A program made the translations under genes and the position numbers. Below are positions 9,420 to 18,440 of a stretch of 64,000 nucleotides of DNA, piece by piece. How positions within the stretch are numbered: the first letter of the stretch is position 1; each line of letters opens with the position of its first letter. The stretch is from Fulvivirga ligni (lineage in GTDB: Bacteria; Bacteroidota; Bacteroidia; Cytophagales; Cyclobacteriaceae), in assembly GCF_021389935.1 (NCBI RefSeq), contig NZ_CP089979.1, positions 5,127,001-5,191,000 on the forward strand, written 5' to 3'. The notes beneath the pieces are model-generated. The model did not search any database and was not told where the DNA came from. It saw nothing but the letters and a program-made list of their open reading frames with translations.

Positions 9420-9998
9420 ATGATTGAATGGTTAATAAAAATTGACGAACAGCTTTTCTTTTTCTTAAATGGCCTACACCAGGATTGGTTAGATCAAATC
9501 ATGTTCTGGATATCAGATAAGTATGTTTGGTTTCCCTTTTATGCCATTCTCGCCGGATTTATAATTAAAAAATACAAATGGAGAGCTATTATTTGGTTGG
9601 TGGGTTTAGGCCTTGCCATAGGCGCTGCTGATTACATTTGCTCTGGAGTAATGAAACCCTATTTCGCTAGATATAGACCCTCCCGAAACCCAGATTTCGA
9701 CGGAATGGTGTATATTATCAATGAATACACGGGTGGCAAATATGGCTTTGCCTCATCACATTCAGGTAATGCTTTTGCATTAGCCTCATTCATATTCTTC
9801 CTTTTCAAAAATGAATACAAATGGGCCTGGCTCTTTTTTCTATGGGCTGCTATAGTGGCTTACAGTAGAATTTACCTAGGCGTTCACTACCCTGGAGATA
9901 TCACCATAGGTGGGCTTATTGGACTCTCCAGTGGCTATCTATTTCACAAGCTTGCCAACTGGGTTGATAAAAATAAATTTAAATCTGCCCAGACTTAG
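9420..9998 (+). CDS. PAP2-family membrane phosphatase
   Basis: This 192-residue integral membrane protein has about five hydrophobic segments. It shows all three parts of the type-2 phosphatidic acid phosphatase signature: KPYFARYRPSRNP, SSHSGNAF (which carries the usual histidine) and SRIYLGVHYPGD. Such enzymes dephosphorylate lipid phosphates, for example undecaprenyl pyrophosphate or phosphatidylglycerol phosphate, on the outer face of the inner membrane. The substrate cannot be assigned. It follows hemF by 32 bp and may be co-transcribed. Its last 20 bp overlap the convergent ribE. Confidence 0.88.
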   Translation: MIEWLIKIDEQLFFFLNGLHQDWLDQIMFWISDKYVWFPFYAILAGFIIKKYKWRAIIWLVGLGLAIGAADYICSGVMKPYFARYRPSRNPDFDGMVYIINEYTGGKYGFASSHSGNAFALASFIFFLFKNEYKWAWLFFLWAAIVAYSRIYLGVHYPGDITIGGLIGLSSGYLFHKLANWVDKNKFKSAQT

Positions 9999-10575
9999 CT
10001 AATAGTTTCTGAACATACTTACCTATAATATCAAATTCCAAATTCACTTTACTTCCCACTAACAGGTCTTTCATATTGGTATGCTCGTAAGTATATGGAA
10101 TAATGGCTACGCTGAAGCTATTATCAGTAGAATTAAAACAAGTTAAACTAATTCCGTTAAGGGTAATCGACCCTTTTTCTACCGTGAAATGCTCTTTAGA
10201 AATATCATGCTTAATTGTAAATAACCAGCTACCATCTTCTTCCTGAACGCTCACTACCTCTCCGGTCATATCTACGTGGCCCTGAACAATATGACCATCA
10301 AAACGTCCATTGTTCACCATGCACCTCTCCAGATTTACAATCTGCCCTGGTTTTAGATTACCCAGGCTGGTTTTGATCATAGTCTCATGAATGGCTGTAA
10401 CAAAGTGGGTATCTCCTGCAACTTTAGTCACCGTTAAACAAACACCATTATGTGACACACTTTGATCTACTTTCAGCTCTGAAGAGATACTGCTTTCAAT
10501 TTCAAAATGTCTATTCTCGCCCTCTGTCTGAATAGATTTAACCGTTCCTAAACATTCTATAATACCAGTAAACAT
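9979..10575 (-). CDS. ribE: Riboflavin synthase, alpha subunit
   Basis: This 198-residue protein opens with the family hallmark MFTGIIECLGTV and has the duplicated lumazine-binding barrel. Each half has a similar pattern: SVSHNGVCLTVTKV with FVTAIHETMIKTSLG, then GSITLNGISLTCF with FSVAIIPYTYEHTN, plus the linker NGRFDGHIVQGHVD. It dismutates two 6,7-dimethyl-8-ribityllumazine molecules into riboflavin and the diamino-uracil product, as a cytoplasmic homotrimer. No other rib gene is next to it. Confidence 0.96.
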   Translation of the reverse strand: MFTGIIECLGTVKSIQTEGENRHFEIESSISSELKVDQSVSHNGVCLTVTKVAGDTHFVTAIHETMIKTSLGNLKPGQIVNLERCMVNNGRFDGHIVQGHVDMTGEVVSVQEEDGSWLFTIKHDISKEHFTVEKGSITLNGISLTCFNSTDNSFSVAIIPYTYEHTNMKDLLVGSKVNLEFDIIGKYVQKLLAKSGQI

Positions 10576-10619
10576 ATTCGCTAATTTTTAGATCGTAATG
10601 TTAATAAAAACAAGGCAAT

Positions 10620-11831
10620 TTAGGCACTAAATGAGTGCTTCTCCCTAAGAGAAATTCTTCTCTCACCCATTAATAAAATTACCAGACCGGCCAGAGCACA
10701 AAATGCCATTACAAGCACCATTGGCAGTGTGCTGCCGTTATGAAGAATGCTTACTGCAGCAGAAGTAAGTCCACCAAGCCCCATTCTTATTGCTCCTACT
10801 AATGCACTAGCACTGCCGGCATTCTTAGAAAAAGGTGCTAAGGTTAGCGCCATGGCATTGGGGTTAGAAAGCCCATGACCAGTAAGGAATATAAATAATA
10901 AACCAATAAGGGTATACATATTCAAAAAGCCCATCACCGTTCCAGCCACCATTACTAAACCCGTAACTACCTGATAACTAATAGCTACCTTCATTACTTG
11001 TCTATTAGTAAAATGATTTAGTAAGATATGATTAAGCTGAGTAGATCCAATCATTGCGAAAGCCAAAATGGCAAAAATCCAGCCATAGGTCTTTTCGCTT
11101 ACTCCATAAATATTGATAAAAACATCAGAAGATCCTGCGATATAAGCAAAAGGAGCAGAAGTGGCTATTCCACCTGCAAAAGCATAAACAGAAAACTGAC
11201 GATTACTTAAAACATCCCAATAACCTCTGGCAACAGCCTTAGGTCTTAATGACAAAGATCTATCTGCCAGCTGACCTTCCGGCAAGGTAAAGTATACCCC
11301 TACCATAATCAGAGCAGTAATGGCTCCTAAAACCAAGAACACCGAATGCCATCCATAAGAAGCCACTAAATAGCCACCTAAAGTCGGAGCTACCATAGGC
11401 GAAATAGCAATCACCAATACCAGCATAGCAAATGCCTGGGCTGTTTTTTCAACCGGAAATAAATCTCTCACCAATGCCTGTGCCGCTACCATACCTGCAC
11501 AGCCACCTATAGCCTGAACCAGACGCATGAATATGAGTGATTCTACAGAGTTTGTGTATGCACAACCTACTGAGGCAATGATGTAAATAACCAAACCGAT
11601 GTACAATGGTCTTTTTCTGCCAAAGCGGTCAAGCAGAGGTCCGTAAAATAACTGACCGAATGAGATACCAATAAAATAACTGGTAAGCGATAACTGCACC
11701 TTATCAATAGTAGAACCCAGATCCTTCGCAATGGCAGGAAAACCAGGTAAATACATATCTATTGAAAAAGGGCTGATAGTAGACAAAAGGCCTAAAATTA
11801 ATATCAGCGTAAAATATTGCAGTTTACTCAT
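10620..11831 (-). CDS. Bcr/CflA-type multidrug MFS exporter
   Basis: This 403-residue protein has 12 predicted membrane segments. MFS motif A is present between helices 2 and 3 (GPLLDRFGRKRPLY), as is the helix-4/5 region RLVQAIGGCAGMVAAQALVRDLF typical of the Bcr/CflA (DHA1) drug:H+ antiporter group. It should export drugs or small metabolites across the inner membrane using proton motive force. It is a single gene with its own upstream dyad (11848-11870), which could be an operator, but no regulator gene lies beside it. Confidence 0.9.
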   Translation of the reverse strand: MSKLQYFTLILILGLLSTISPFSIDMYLPGFPAIAKDLGSTIDKVQLSLTSYFIGISFGQLFYGPLLDRFGRKRPLYIGLVIYIIASVGCAYTNSVESLIFMRLVQAIGGCAGMVAAQALVRDLFPVEKTAQAFAMLVLVIAISPMVAPTLGGYLVASYGWHSVFLVLGAITALIMVGVYFTLPEGQLADRSLSLRPKAVARGYWDVLSNRQFSVYAFAGGIATSAPFAYIAGSSDVFINIYGVSEKTYGWIFAILAFAMIGSTQLNHILLNHFTNRQVMKVAISYQVVTGLVMVAGTVMGFLNMYTLIGLLFIFLTGHGLSNPNAMALTLAPFSKNAGSASALVGAIRMGLGGLTSAAVSILHNGSTLPMVLVMAFCALAGLVILLMGERRISLREKHSFSA

Positions 11832-11847
11832 ATATTAAATAATGTTA

Positions 11848-11870
11848 CTAAGTGTATATTTAACACTAAG
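11848..11870. promoter_or_regulatory. Possible operator upstream of the MFS exporter
   Basis: CTAAGTGT-N7-ACACTAAG is an inverted repeat pairing at 7 of 8 positions, 17-39 bp upstream of the exporter ATG, where a repressor could block the promoter. No regulator is known. Confidence 0.35.
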
Positions 11871-12010
11871 AAAAATAAGGTTTAAATGATGTCTAACGTA
11901 GCTCATATGATTTGGTTCAGATATTTCTATTAATCTTATTTTATTTTTCTACCCACAGTCAAAATGCATGAAAGAGTACAGAAAATTCTGCTTATTTAAG
12001 GAAATGCTCT

Positions 12011-12018
12011 TAATTTTG
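12011..12018 (+). promoter_or_regulatory. -7 promoter box of cysS
   Basis: TAATTTTG matches TAnnTTTG exactly and lies 34 bp before the cysS ATG. A weak -33 element (TTCTG) is about 20 bp upstream. Confidence 0.5.
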
Positions 12019-12052
12019 CAGCCCTAAAGAACAACCTATTAGTTATATATAC

Positions 12053-13552
12053 ATGTCGTTAAAAGAAAAGTATCCGATTTCATTGTACAACACTTTAAGT
12101 GGTCAAAGAGAGAAGTTTGAACCCCTCAATGCAGATAGTGTAGGCATGTATGTGTGTGGACCCACCGTTTACAGTGACGTCCATCTGGGTAATGTTCGAA
12201 CCTTTATGAGCTTTGACATAGTTTACAGATACCTAATGTATGTAGGTTATAAGGTGCGGTATGTTCGTAATATAACCGACGTAGGTCACCTGGTAGATGA
12301 TGCTGACGAAGGAGAAGACAAGATTGCTAAGAAGGCAAGAATAGAAAAACTGGAGCCAATGGAGTTAGTAAAAAAATACACTAGCGGCTTCCACAAAGTT
12401 TTAGATGACTTCAACGTTTTACCTGTGAGCATAGAGCCATGCGCTACTGGCCATATAGTGGAACAAATAGATATGGTGAAAGAGCTTATCGAAAATGGCT
12501 GGGCTTATGAGGTAAACGGATCTGTTTACTTTGATGTAGCTAAGTATGATAAGTCTCATTCATACGGAAGACTTTCCAAACGAAAAATTGAGGAACTGAT
12601 GGAAAGTGGAAGAACACTGGATAGTCAGGACGAAAAGAAAAATAAAATTGACTTTGCCATCTGGAAAAAGGCTTCACCAAGCCATATTATGAGATGGAAT
12701 TCACCATGGGGCGAAGGCTTCCCAGGCTGGCACCTTGAATGTACTGTAATGAGTACCAAATACTTAGGTGAATCCTTTGATATTCATGGTGGTGGTATGG
12801 ATTTAGTATTCCCACATCATGAATGTGAGATAGCTCAGTCCGTTGGTGCTACTGGAAAAGATCCGGTAAAATACTGGATGCATGCTAACATGCTTACCGT
12901 TAACGGGCAGAAAATGAGCAAATCATTAGGTAACTCATTCTTACCGGAGGAACTATTCGCTGGGGATCATGAACTGTTAGACAGAGGTTTTGGCCCTATG
13001 GTAGTGAGATTCTTCATGCTACAATCGCATTATTCCAGCACCTTAGATTTTTCTAATGAAGCTCTTATAGCAGCAGAAAAAGGATATAAACGCCTGATGG
13101 AAGGTTTTAAAATATCTAAAAATCTTGAATACACTAAGGGTCAAGTAAACAATGACCTTGAAGCTTCTGTAAATCAAATGATTGATAGCCTATTTGCTAA
13201 CATGGGTGATGATTTTAATACCGCAAAAACATTAGCGGTTCTTTTTGAAATCACTACACTTATGAACAACATCAAGGCTGGCAATAATAAAACAGGTGAA
13301 CTTTCTAAGGAAACCTTCGAGCTTCTTATTCAGCATTATCAAGGTTTTATTTTAGATGTTCTTGGGCTAAGAGAAGAAACTGAGTCTAATAATGATTTGA
13401 CCAATGGCGTTATAGAAATGCTCATTCAAGTAAGAATGGACGCTAAGGCTGCTAAAAATTATGCATTGTCTGATAAGATAAGGGATGATTTGAAAGCCCT
13501 AGGTGTTACCCTTAAGGATGGAAAAGAAGGAACAGAATTCAGCATTGATTAA
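12053..13552 (+). CDS. cysS: Cysteinyl-tRNA synthetase
   Basis: This 499-residue class I aminoacyl-tRNA synthetase has the first zinc cysteine and HIGH-type motif together as [22 protein letters not shown]. The zinc-binding WHLECTVMS and HHECEIAQS segments follow, then the KMSKS loop in [13 protein letters not shown] and a C-terminal DALR-like helical domain. It charges tRNA-Cys with cysteine in the cytoplasm. The ATG at 12053 follows a good -7 box. The end overlaps the start of yidD in another frame, so the two are probably co-transcribed. Confidence 0.97.
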   Translation: MSLKEKYPISLYNTLSGQREKFEPLNADSVGMYVCGPTVYSDVHLGNVRTFMSFDIVYRYLMYVGYKVRYVRNITDVGHLVDDADEGEDKIAKKARIEKLEPMELVKKYTSGFHKVLDDFNVLPVSIEPCATGHIVEQIDMVKELIENGWAYEVNGSVYFDVAKYDKSHSYGRLSKRKIEELMESGRTLDSQDEKKNKIDFAIWKKASPSHIMRWNSPWGEGFPGWHLECTVMSTKYLGESFDIHGGGMDLVFPHHECEIAQSVGATGKDPVKYWMHANMLTVNGQKMSKSLGNSFLPEELFAGDHELLDRGFGPMVVRFFMLQSHYSSTLDFSNEALIAAEKGYKRLMEGFKISKNLEYTKGQVNNDLEASVNQMIDSLFANMGDDFNTAKTLAVLFEITTLMNNIKAGNNKTGELSKETFELLIQHYQGFILDVLGLREETESNNDLTNGVIEMLIQVRMDAKAAKNYALSDKIRDDLKALGVTLKDGKEGTEFSID

Positions 13553-13799
13553 AGTGATAAAGAACCTGATAAAGATGATATTCATTCTCCCTGTCAGGTT
13601 CTACCAACTCACCATCAGCCCTTTACTGGGCTCTAACTGTAGGCACTCCCCTACCTGCTCTCAGTATACTATTGAAGCCATTCAAGAATGGGGACCTATC
13701 AAAGGCATCTGGCTAGGCATGAAAAGAATTTCCAAATGTCACCCATGGGGCACCAGTGGATATGATCCTGTGCCTAAAAGGGATTCACATCCCAACTAA
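13518..13799 (+). CDS. yidD: Membrane protein insertion efficiency factor YidD
   Basis: This 93-residue protein has the YidD core: an amphipathic N-terminal helix ([20 protein letters not shown]), then [16 protein letters not shown] with the conserved cysteines, and the end motif [17 protein letters not shown]. YidD assists YidC-dependent insertion of inner-membrane proteins. The start shown (MEKKEQ) overlaps cysS by 35 bp; an ATG at 13572 would begin directly at the conserved helix and avoid the overlap, so the start is uncertain. No yidC, rnpA or rpmH lies nearby, unlike the usual setting. Confidence 0.88.
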   Translation: MEKKEQNSALIKVIKNLIKMIFILPVRFYQLTISPLLGSNCRHSPTCSQYTIEAIQEWGPIKGIWLGMKRISKCHPWGTSGYDPVPKRDSHPN

Positions 13800-13893
13800 T
13801 TCATTGATTTGAATTACCATAATTTGTAGAAACCTCTGTGGCGTTCACAACTAATTTCTGGATATTTGTTTAAACCACTAACGCTACTACCCT

Positions 13894-14907
13894 ATGCTTA
13901 AAATAGATATGCATACTCATATTATTCCGAAGCACATGCCCAACTGGACGGAAAAATTTGGCTATGGAGACTTCATCTATTTGCAGCATCATCAGGAAGG
14001 TGTAGCCAAAATGATCAAAGGAAATCAGTTTTTTAGAGAGATTCAGGCCAATTGCTGGGATGCGGACATACGCATAAAAGAATACCAGCAGTTCAACACT
14101 CAGGTACAAGTGGTTTGTACTATTCCGGTTATGTTTTCTTATTGGGCTAAGCCCGACGATTGCCATGACCTATCCAGGTATTTAAATGACCACATTGCAG
14201 AATTAGTACATACACACCCAAAAAACTACATTGGCCTGGCCACCATACCTATGCAGGACGCTGACCTGGCCATTGAAGAGCTAGAGAGGTGCAAGAAATT
14301 GGGTTTCCCTGGCATACAAATTGGCAGTAATATCAATAATGAAAACCTTAATGAAGATCGCTTTTACCCCATCTTTGAGGCTTGTCAGGAGTTAGATATG
14401 GCGGTAATGGTTCATCCATGGAATATGATGGGTATGGAACACATGTCAAAATATTGGTTGCCGTGGCTGGTGGGAATGCCTGCTGAGACCTCAAGGGCTA
14501 TTTGCTCCATCATTTTCTCAGGCATCATGGAAAAACTACCAAAATTGCGCTTTAACTTCGTGCATGCCAGTGGTTCATTTTTAGCCACAATAGGCCGTAT
14601 TGAGCACGGCCACAACTGCAGGCCAGACCTGGTAGCCATTGATAATCAGGTGAATCCCAGACATTATCTTGGTAAATTCTGGGTCGACTGTATTACGCAC
14701 GACGAAAAAATGTTGAAGTACGTATTAGAAACACAAGGATCAAAAAGAGTAACTTTGGGGTCTGACTATCCATTTCCGCTGGGAGATCTTGAAATTGGCA
14801 AGTTTATTGAGGAAATGGATTTATCAAAAGAAACCGTTGAAGATATATTTTGCAATTCTACTTTAGAATGGCTTAAATTGGACAAGAAAGATTACGTAGA
14901 TGCATAA
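13894..14907 (+). CDS. 2-amino-3-carboxymuconate-6-semialdehyde decarboxylase (ACMSD)
   Basis: This 337-residue amidohydrolase is collinear with bacterial and human ACMSD, including FGYGDFIYLQHHQEG, the run after NCWD, PVMFSYWAKPDD and KYWLPWLVGMPAETSRAICS. The metal site is complete: H7 and H9 in DMHTH, H174 in VHPW, H224 in FVHAS and D291 in GSDYPFPLG. The family decarboxylates ACMS in the kynurenine and nitrobenzoate pathways, diverting carbon away from quinolinate. The segment after H224 reads ASGSF where human ACMSD has GGGAF. No other kynurenine gene lies in the window, so the pathway link is inferred. The following gene overlaps it by 8 bp. Confidence 0.9.
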   Translation: MLKIDMHTHIIPKHMPNWTEKFGYGDFIYLQHHQEGVAKMIKGNQFFREIQANCWDADIRIKEYQQFNTQVQVVCTIPVMFSYWAKPDDCHDLSRYLNDHIAELVHTHPKNYIGLATIPMQDADLAIEELERCKKLGFPGIQIGSNINNENLNEDRFYPIFEACQELDMAVMVHPWNMMGMEHMSKYWLPWLVGMPAETSRAICSIIFSGIMEKLPKLRFNFVHASGSFLATIGRIEHGHNCRPDLVAIDNQVNPRHYLGKFWVDCITHDEKMLKYVLETQGSKRVTLGSDYPFPLGDLEIGKFIEEMDLSKETVEDIFCNSTLEWLKLDKKDYVDA

Positions 14908-15529
14908 GCTCCTTTATTTTACTGTTGTTTTATTATTCACCGTATGCTTCTCTTCTAGCGCTCAGATAACGCAAGAAGAGAAAATACAACAAGCCCAAAT
15001 GGATCGTGAGCAGGCCGAGCGCGCTGCGCTTATGCGAGTGATGGATGAAGGTGTGGAACTGATGGATAATCAGCAGTATGAAGAAGCTAACATTAAATTT
15101 AAAGAGGTTCTATCAAAGGCACGTGTAGTACCTTCTGATCTATGTTTCTATTTCGGTAAAAATTCCTTTTTCCTTGAGAGATATAGACAAAGTATTGATT
15201 GGCTTAATAAGTATATTGAGCTAAAAGGCACCAAAGGAAACTTCTACGAAGAATGCTCAGAATACCTCGAAAAAGCACAACAACAGTTCGTAGGAGTGAA
15301 AAAAGAAGAGCAAGCAGAAGCTCAAACTATCCTTTCCAGCAACTATGATATTGACTGCGGCCCCAGTGGAAAAGTTATCTGTCCGGTATGCCAGGGCAAG
15401 GGGGTAATTATAACCAAAGGCCATTTCGGTGACACTTACAAAACATGTCCTTATAGTGATGAACATGGCTACCTCACCTGTGAGGAATATAATAAGCTCC
15501 TTCGTGGTGAGCTTCAACCTAAATTATAA
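14900..15529 (+). CDS. Secreted TPR-like protein with a C-terminal DnaJ-type half zinc knuckle
   Basis: This 209-residue protein has a signal peptide (MHKLLYFTVVLLFTVCFSSSA, cut near AQ). A helical region (residues 45-130) resembles a TPR repeat pair (EGVELMDNQQYEEANIKFKEVL, then RYRQSIDWLNKYIELKG). A cysteine-rich tail contains CPVCQGKGV at 161-169 and further cysteines at 183 and 194, like one half of the DnaJ zinc finger. I do not recognise a named family. It is probably periplasmic or surface-exposed and overlaps the ACMSD gene by 8 bp, so they are co-transcribed; a functional link is not evident. Confidence 0.7.
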   Translation: MHKLLYFTVVLLFTVCFSSSAQITQEEKIQQAQMDREQAERAALMRVMDEGVELMDNQQYEEANIKFKEVLSKARVVPSDLCFYFGKNSFFLERYRQSIDWLNKYIELKGTKGNFYEECSEYLEKAQQQFVGVKKEEQAEAQTILSSNYDIDCGPSGKVICPVCQGKGVIITKGHFGDTYKTCPYSDEHGYLTCEEYNKLLRGELQPKL

Positions 15530-15608
15530 TCTCATCGTTTTTTAGCAATTAAAGTACACCCATGGTTACTTTAATCATCATTGTCGCATCATTATGCGTA
15601 AGTGCACA

Positions 15609-15639
15609 TTGTTAATTCTTTTGGGAAATATTAACTTTG
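15609..15639 (+). promoter_or_regulatory. Promoter of trhO
   Basis: TTG (15609-15611), a 20-bp spacer and TAACTTTG (15632-15639) match the Bacteroidota -33/-7 consensus exactly, 30 bp before the chosen trhO ATG. A possible TTG start at 15637 would fall inside the -7 box and is rejected for that reason. Confidence 0.7.
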
Positions 15640-15669
15640 CACCATAATTTTAAACGTCATTCTTGCAAA

Positions 15670-16698
15670 ATGATCTTACATAATAGAATTAATGGAAAAG
15701 TCCTTAAAGAACAAATTAAGGCAAGTGATCTAGAACGCGTCACTTTATCATTCTACAAATACGTAAAACTTACGGATCCCCAATCTTTTAGAGATCAGCT
15801 GTATCAGGACTACCATAATCTGGGCGTGCTGGGCCGAATTTATGTAGCTAACGAGGGTGTAAATGCACAAATAAGTGTACCTAAAGACAACCTCGATAAC
15901 TTTGAAGGCTATATGAATATGTCTGCTGAACTGAACGGGGCACACCTTAATATAGCCGTTGATGATGACGGTAAATCATTTTTTAAACTTAAAATCCAGG
16001 TTCGTAAAAAAATATTGGCAGATGGTCTGGAAGATGAATCTTTTGATGTGACGGATAAAGGTACCCACCTTACCGCAGAAGAATTCAACAAACTGGCCGA
16101 TGATCCTAACACGGTAATTCTAGATATGAGAAATCATTACGAAACCGAGGTGGGTCATTTTAAAAACGCCATTACTCCTGATGTAGATACCTTTAGAGAG
16201 TCTCTTCCTATCATAGAAGATATGCTTGCAGATAAAAAGGATAAAAATCTTTTAATGTACTGCACAGGAGGTATCAGATGTGAAAAAGCCAGCGCTTATT
16301 ACAAACACAATGGCTTTGAAAATGTATTCCAGCTTAAAGGTGGAATCATTGAATATGCGCGTCAGGTAAACGATCAGGAACTGGAAAATAAATTCATCGG
16401 GAAGAACTTCGTGTTTGATGAAAGACTCGGAGAAAGAATTTCTGATGATATCATTAGTCAATGCCACCAGTGTGGTAAACCTTGTGATGACCATACTAAC
16501 TGTAAAAATGACGGTTGTCACTTACTTTTTATTCAATGTGAGGAATGTGCCGAGAAATATGAAAACTGCTGTTCTGAAGAGTGTGTAGATACTATCCACA
16601 TGCCTGAAGAAGAACAGAAAAAGATCAGACAAGGCAAAAACAAAGGCCGACAAGTATTCAAAAAAGGACGTTCTGAAAAACTAGTTTTCAAGAAATGA
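15670..16698 (+). CDS. trhO: tRNA uridine(34) hydroxylase (rhodanese family)
   Basis: This 342-residue protein is collinear with E. coli YceA/TrhO: MILHNRINGKVL and TLSFYKYVKLTDP, then GRIYVANEGVNAQISVP in the N-terminal domain. A rhodanese domain follows with the active-site loop LMYCTGGIRCEKAS, then a cysteine-rich C-terminal tail (CHQCGKPCDDHTNCKNDGC and CEECAEKY). The family performs O2-dependent hydroxylation of U34 in tRNA. The start is fixed by alignment with the family N-terminus and by the upstream promoter. The last four bases overlap the mog start codon. Confidence 0.95.
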   Translation: MILHNRINGKVLKEQIKASDLERVTLSFYKYVKLTDPQSFRDQLYQDYHNLGVLGRIYVANEGVNAQISVPKDNLDNFEGYMNMSAELNGAHLNIAVDDDGKSFFKLKIQVRKKILADGLEDESFDVTDKGTHLTAEEFNKLADDPNTVILDMRNHYETEVGHFKNAITPDVDTFRESLPIIEDMLADKKDKNLLMYCTGGIRCEKASAYYKHNGFENVFQLKGGIIEYARQVNDQELENKFIGKNFVFDERLGERISDDIISQCHQCGKPCDDHTNCKNDGCHLLFIQCEECAEKYENCCSEECVDTIHMPEEEQKKIRQGKNKGRQVFKKGRSEKLVFKK

Positions 16699-17222
16699 AA
16701 ACTACTCGAATAGGTATTATCAATGTTTCTGACAGGGCTAGCAAGGGTATTTATGAAGATATCCCTGGCAAAGCCATCGTAGAAACACTTAAAGAATATA
16801 TTACTTCTGACTGGGAAAGTGAGTACGCTGTGATTCCTGATGAGCAGGATCAGCTTGAGGCTAAGATGAAGGAAATGGCAGATGAAAAATCTTGCTGCCT
16901 CATCATCACCTCTGGCGGTACAGGACCAGCTAAACGTGATGTCACTCCCGAAGCCACTGAGGCTGTTTGCGACAAAATGATGCCCGGATTTGGTGAGTTA
17001 ATGAGAACGGAAAGCCTTAAATATGTGCCTACAGCAATATTATCCAGGCAAACAGCGGGGATTAGAAATAATACTCTCATTGTAAACTTGCCTGGCAAGC
17101 CAAAAGCAATCAGACAATGTCTGGATGCTGTTTTCCCTGCCATTCCTTATTGTATTGATCTAATTGAAGGTCCTTACATAGAATGCAATGAAGATGTAAT
17201 TAAGATTTTTAGGCCAAAATAA
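16695..17222 (+). CDS. mog: Molybdopterin adenylyltransferase (MogA/MoaB fold)
   Basis: This 175-residue MoCF-fold protein carries the signature SGGTGPAKRDVTPEAT and the family start TTRIGIINVSDRASKGIYED. MogA adenylylates molybdopterin before molybdate insertion. The start overlaps the trhO stop (ATGA), so translation is likely coupled. No other molybdenum-cofactor gene is in the window; MoaB-like proteins share the fold, so the exact subfamily is a little uncertain. Confidence 0.88.
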   Translation: MKTTRIGIINVSDRASKGIYEDIPGKAIVETLKEYITSDWESEYAVIPDEQDQLEAKMKEMADEKSCCLIITSGGTGPAKRDVTPEATEAVCDKMMPGFGELMRTESLKYVPTAILSRQTAGIRNNTLIVNLPGKPKAIRQCLDAVFPAIPYCIDLIEGPYIECNEDVIKIFRPK

Positions 17223-17228
17223 TACTAT

Positions 17229-18209
17229 ATGGCACGGATAAAATATTATTACGACACAGAAACCTGTAAATACGAACGGGTAAAAGTTAAAAAACAGGAC
17301 ATCATCTTAAATCTTCTAGGTTTAGGTGCACTTGTTTTGGCTACTGCCGGAGGTTTACTTATGCTGTTTAACAGCTATTTTGAATCCCCTAAAGAGCTGG
17401 TACTCAAAAATGAAGTAGCAGAAATGGAGTTCTACTACCAAAATCTGAATGATAAGGTAGAAGAATTAGATCAGGTACTTACGGCTTTGGAAAAAAGAGA
17501 TGATGAGGTTTATAGAATTGTATTAGGATCCGAGCCTATAGATCAATCTATCAGAAATGCAGGTATAGGTGGAGTAGATCGATACATAGATATAAAGAAT
17601 AAAAACCTTGTTCATGGCAAAGACATTGTGGAGCTTAGTGAAGACATCGATAAGCTTCGCAGAAAGGTTTACATCCAATCTAAGAGCTATGATGAACTGA
17701 AAGAGCTCGCCGATAACAAAGCTAAAATGATAGCTGCCATTCCTGCCATTCAACCCATTTCGAATAAAAAACTTATCCGTTTGGCTTCAGGGTTTGGTTA
17801 CAGAACACACCCGGTGTATAAGGTTAAAAAGCTTCACACTGGTATTGACTTTTCTGCCCCTATTGGTACGCCTATTTACGCGACAGCTGATGGCGTAGTC
17901 TCGAGCACTCAAATTAGCTTTGGTGGCTATGGAAAGCATATTGAAATAGATCACGGCTTTGGCTATAAGACACATTACGCACACATGCACGAGTTTGTGG
18001 TGGAAGAAGGCCAGAAAGTGAAGCGTGGCCAAATGATTGGTTATGTAGGTAATACTGGGGTAAGTACTGCTCCTCACCTACATTATGAAGTAATTAAAGG
18101 TGACAAAAAGATAAATCCTATACACTACTTCTTCAATGACCTAAATGCCTCTGAATATGAAAAAATCATAGAATTGGCATCCATTGAGAACCAGTCTTTA
18201 GGAATGTAA
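17229..18209 (+). CDS. Membrane-anchored M23 (LytM) peptidase
   Basis: This 326-residue protein has an N-terminal cytoplasmic stretch, one membrane helix (about residues 27-48) and a coiled-coil region (55-170). The C-terminal M23 domain is near residues 185-300. The zinc motif HTGIDFSAP and the catalytic HYAHM and HLHYEV elements are all intact, so this should be an active endopeptidase on peptidoglycan cross-links or an activator of amidases in the periplasm. It follows mog by 6 bp and may share the trhO transcript. Confidence 0.9.
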   Translation: MARIKYYYDTETCKYERVKVKKQDIILNLLGLGALVLATAGGLLMLFNSYFESPKELVLKNEVAEMEFYYQNLNDKVEELDQVLTALEKRDDEVYRIVLGSEPIDQSIRNAGIGGVDRYIDIKNKNLVHGKDIVELSEDIDKLRRKVYIQSKSYDELKELADNKAKMIAAIPAIQPISNKKLIRLASGFGYRTHPVYKVKKLHTGIDFSAPIGTPIYATADGVVSSTQISFGGYGKHIEIDHGFGYKTHYAHMHEFVVEEGQKVKRGQMIGYVGNTGVSTAPHLHYEVIKGDKKINPIHYFFNDLNASEYEKIIELASIENQSLGM

Positions 18210-18280
18210 CATAAATTTAATATTCGAATTTATTGTTTGATAAATAACTATTGGCTTAATTAGCAGCACAAGAACAGAAA

Positions 18281-18361
18281 ATGAATCTAAGCGTAAACAA
18301 ATATCATCATCACCATCATCATTTCAACATCGATCTGATGCATGGGAGATATATGTTTTAG
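18281..18361 (+). CDS. hisL: Histidine operon leader peptide
   Basis: A 26-codon frame encodes MNLSVNKY, six consecutive histidines, then FNIDLMHGRYMF. Seven of 26 residues are His. It ends 27 bp before a strong intrinsic terminator, which itself is 20 bp before hisG. This is the classical attenuation design: a ribosome stalled at the His codons when charged tRNA-His is scarce would let transcription pass. A possible antiterminator pairs 18339-18345 with 18399-18405 (seven pairs, two of them wobble), which would open the top of the terminator stem. Confidence 0.85.
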   Translation: MNLSVNKYHHHHHHFNIDLMHGRYMF

Positions 18362-18388
18362 CGTAAAAATATTTTAACTAATAAAACA

Positions 18389-18420
18389 AAAAGGCTTACC
18401 ATGTGGTAAGCCTTTTTTGT
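18389..18420 (+). terminator. his attenuator (intrinsic terminator)
   Basis: A perfect 12-bp stem, AAAAGGCTTACC (18389-18400) with GGTAAGCCTTTT (18405-18416), four-base loop, followed by a T-rich run. It lies between the poly-His leader and hisG and faces hisG. Confidence 0.9.
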
Positions 18421-18440
18421 TTTAAGACCACCAAATAATC

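Noticed and set aside
15637-15669. TTG start giving an 11-residue longer trhO product
   Set aside because: The TTG is part of an exact -7 promoter box, and family alignment begins at the ATG at 15670.
18305-18322. Six-His stretch as a metal-binding protein or vector-derived tag
   Set aside because: Its position directly before a terminator and hisG fits an operon leader peptide, and the rest of the region is ordinary chromosome.
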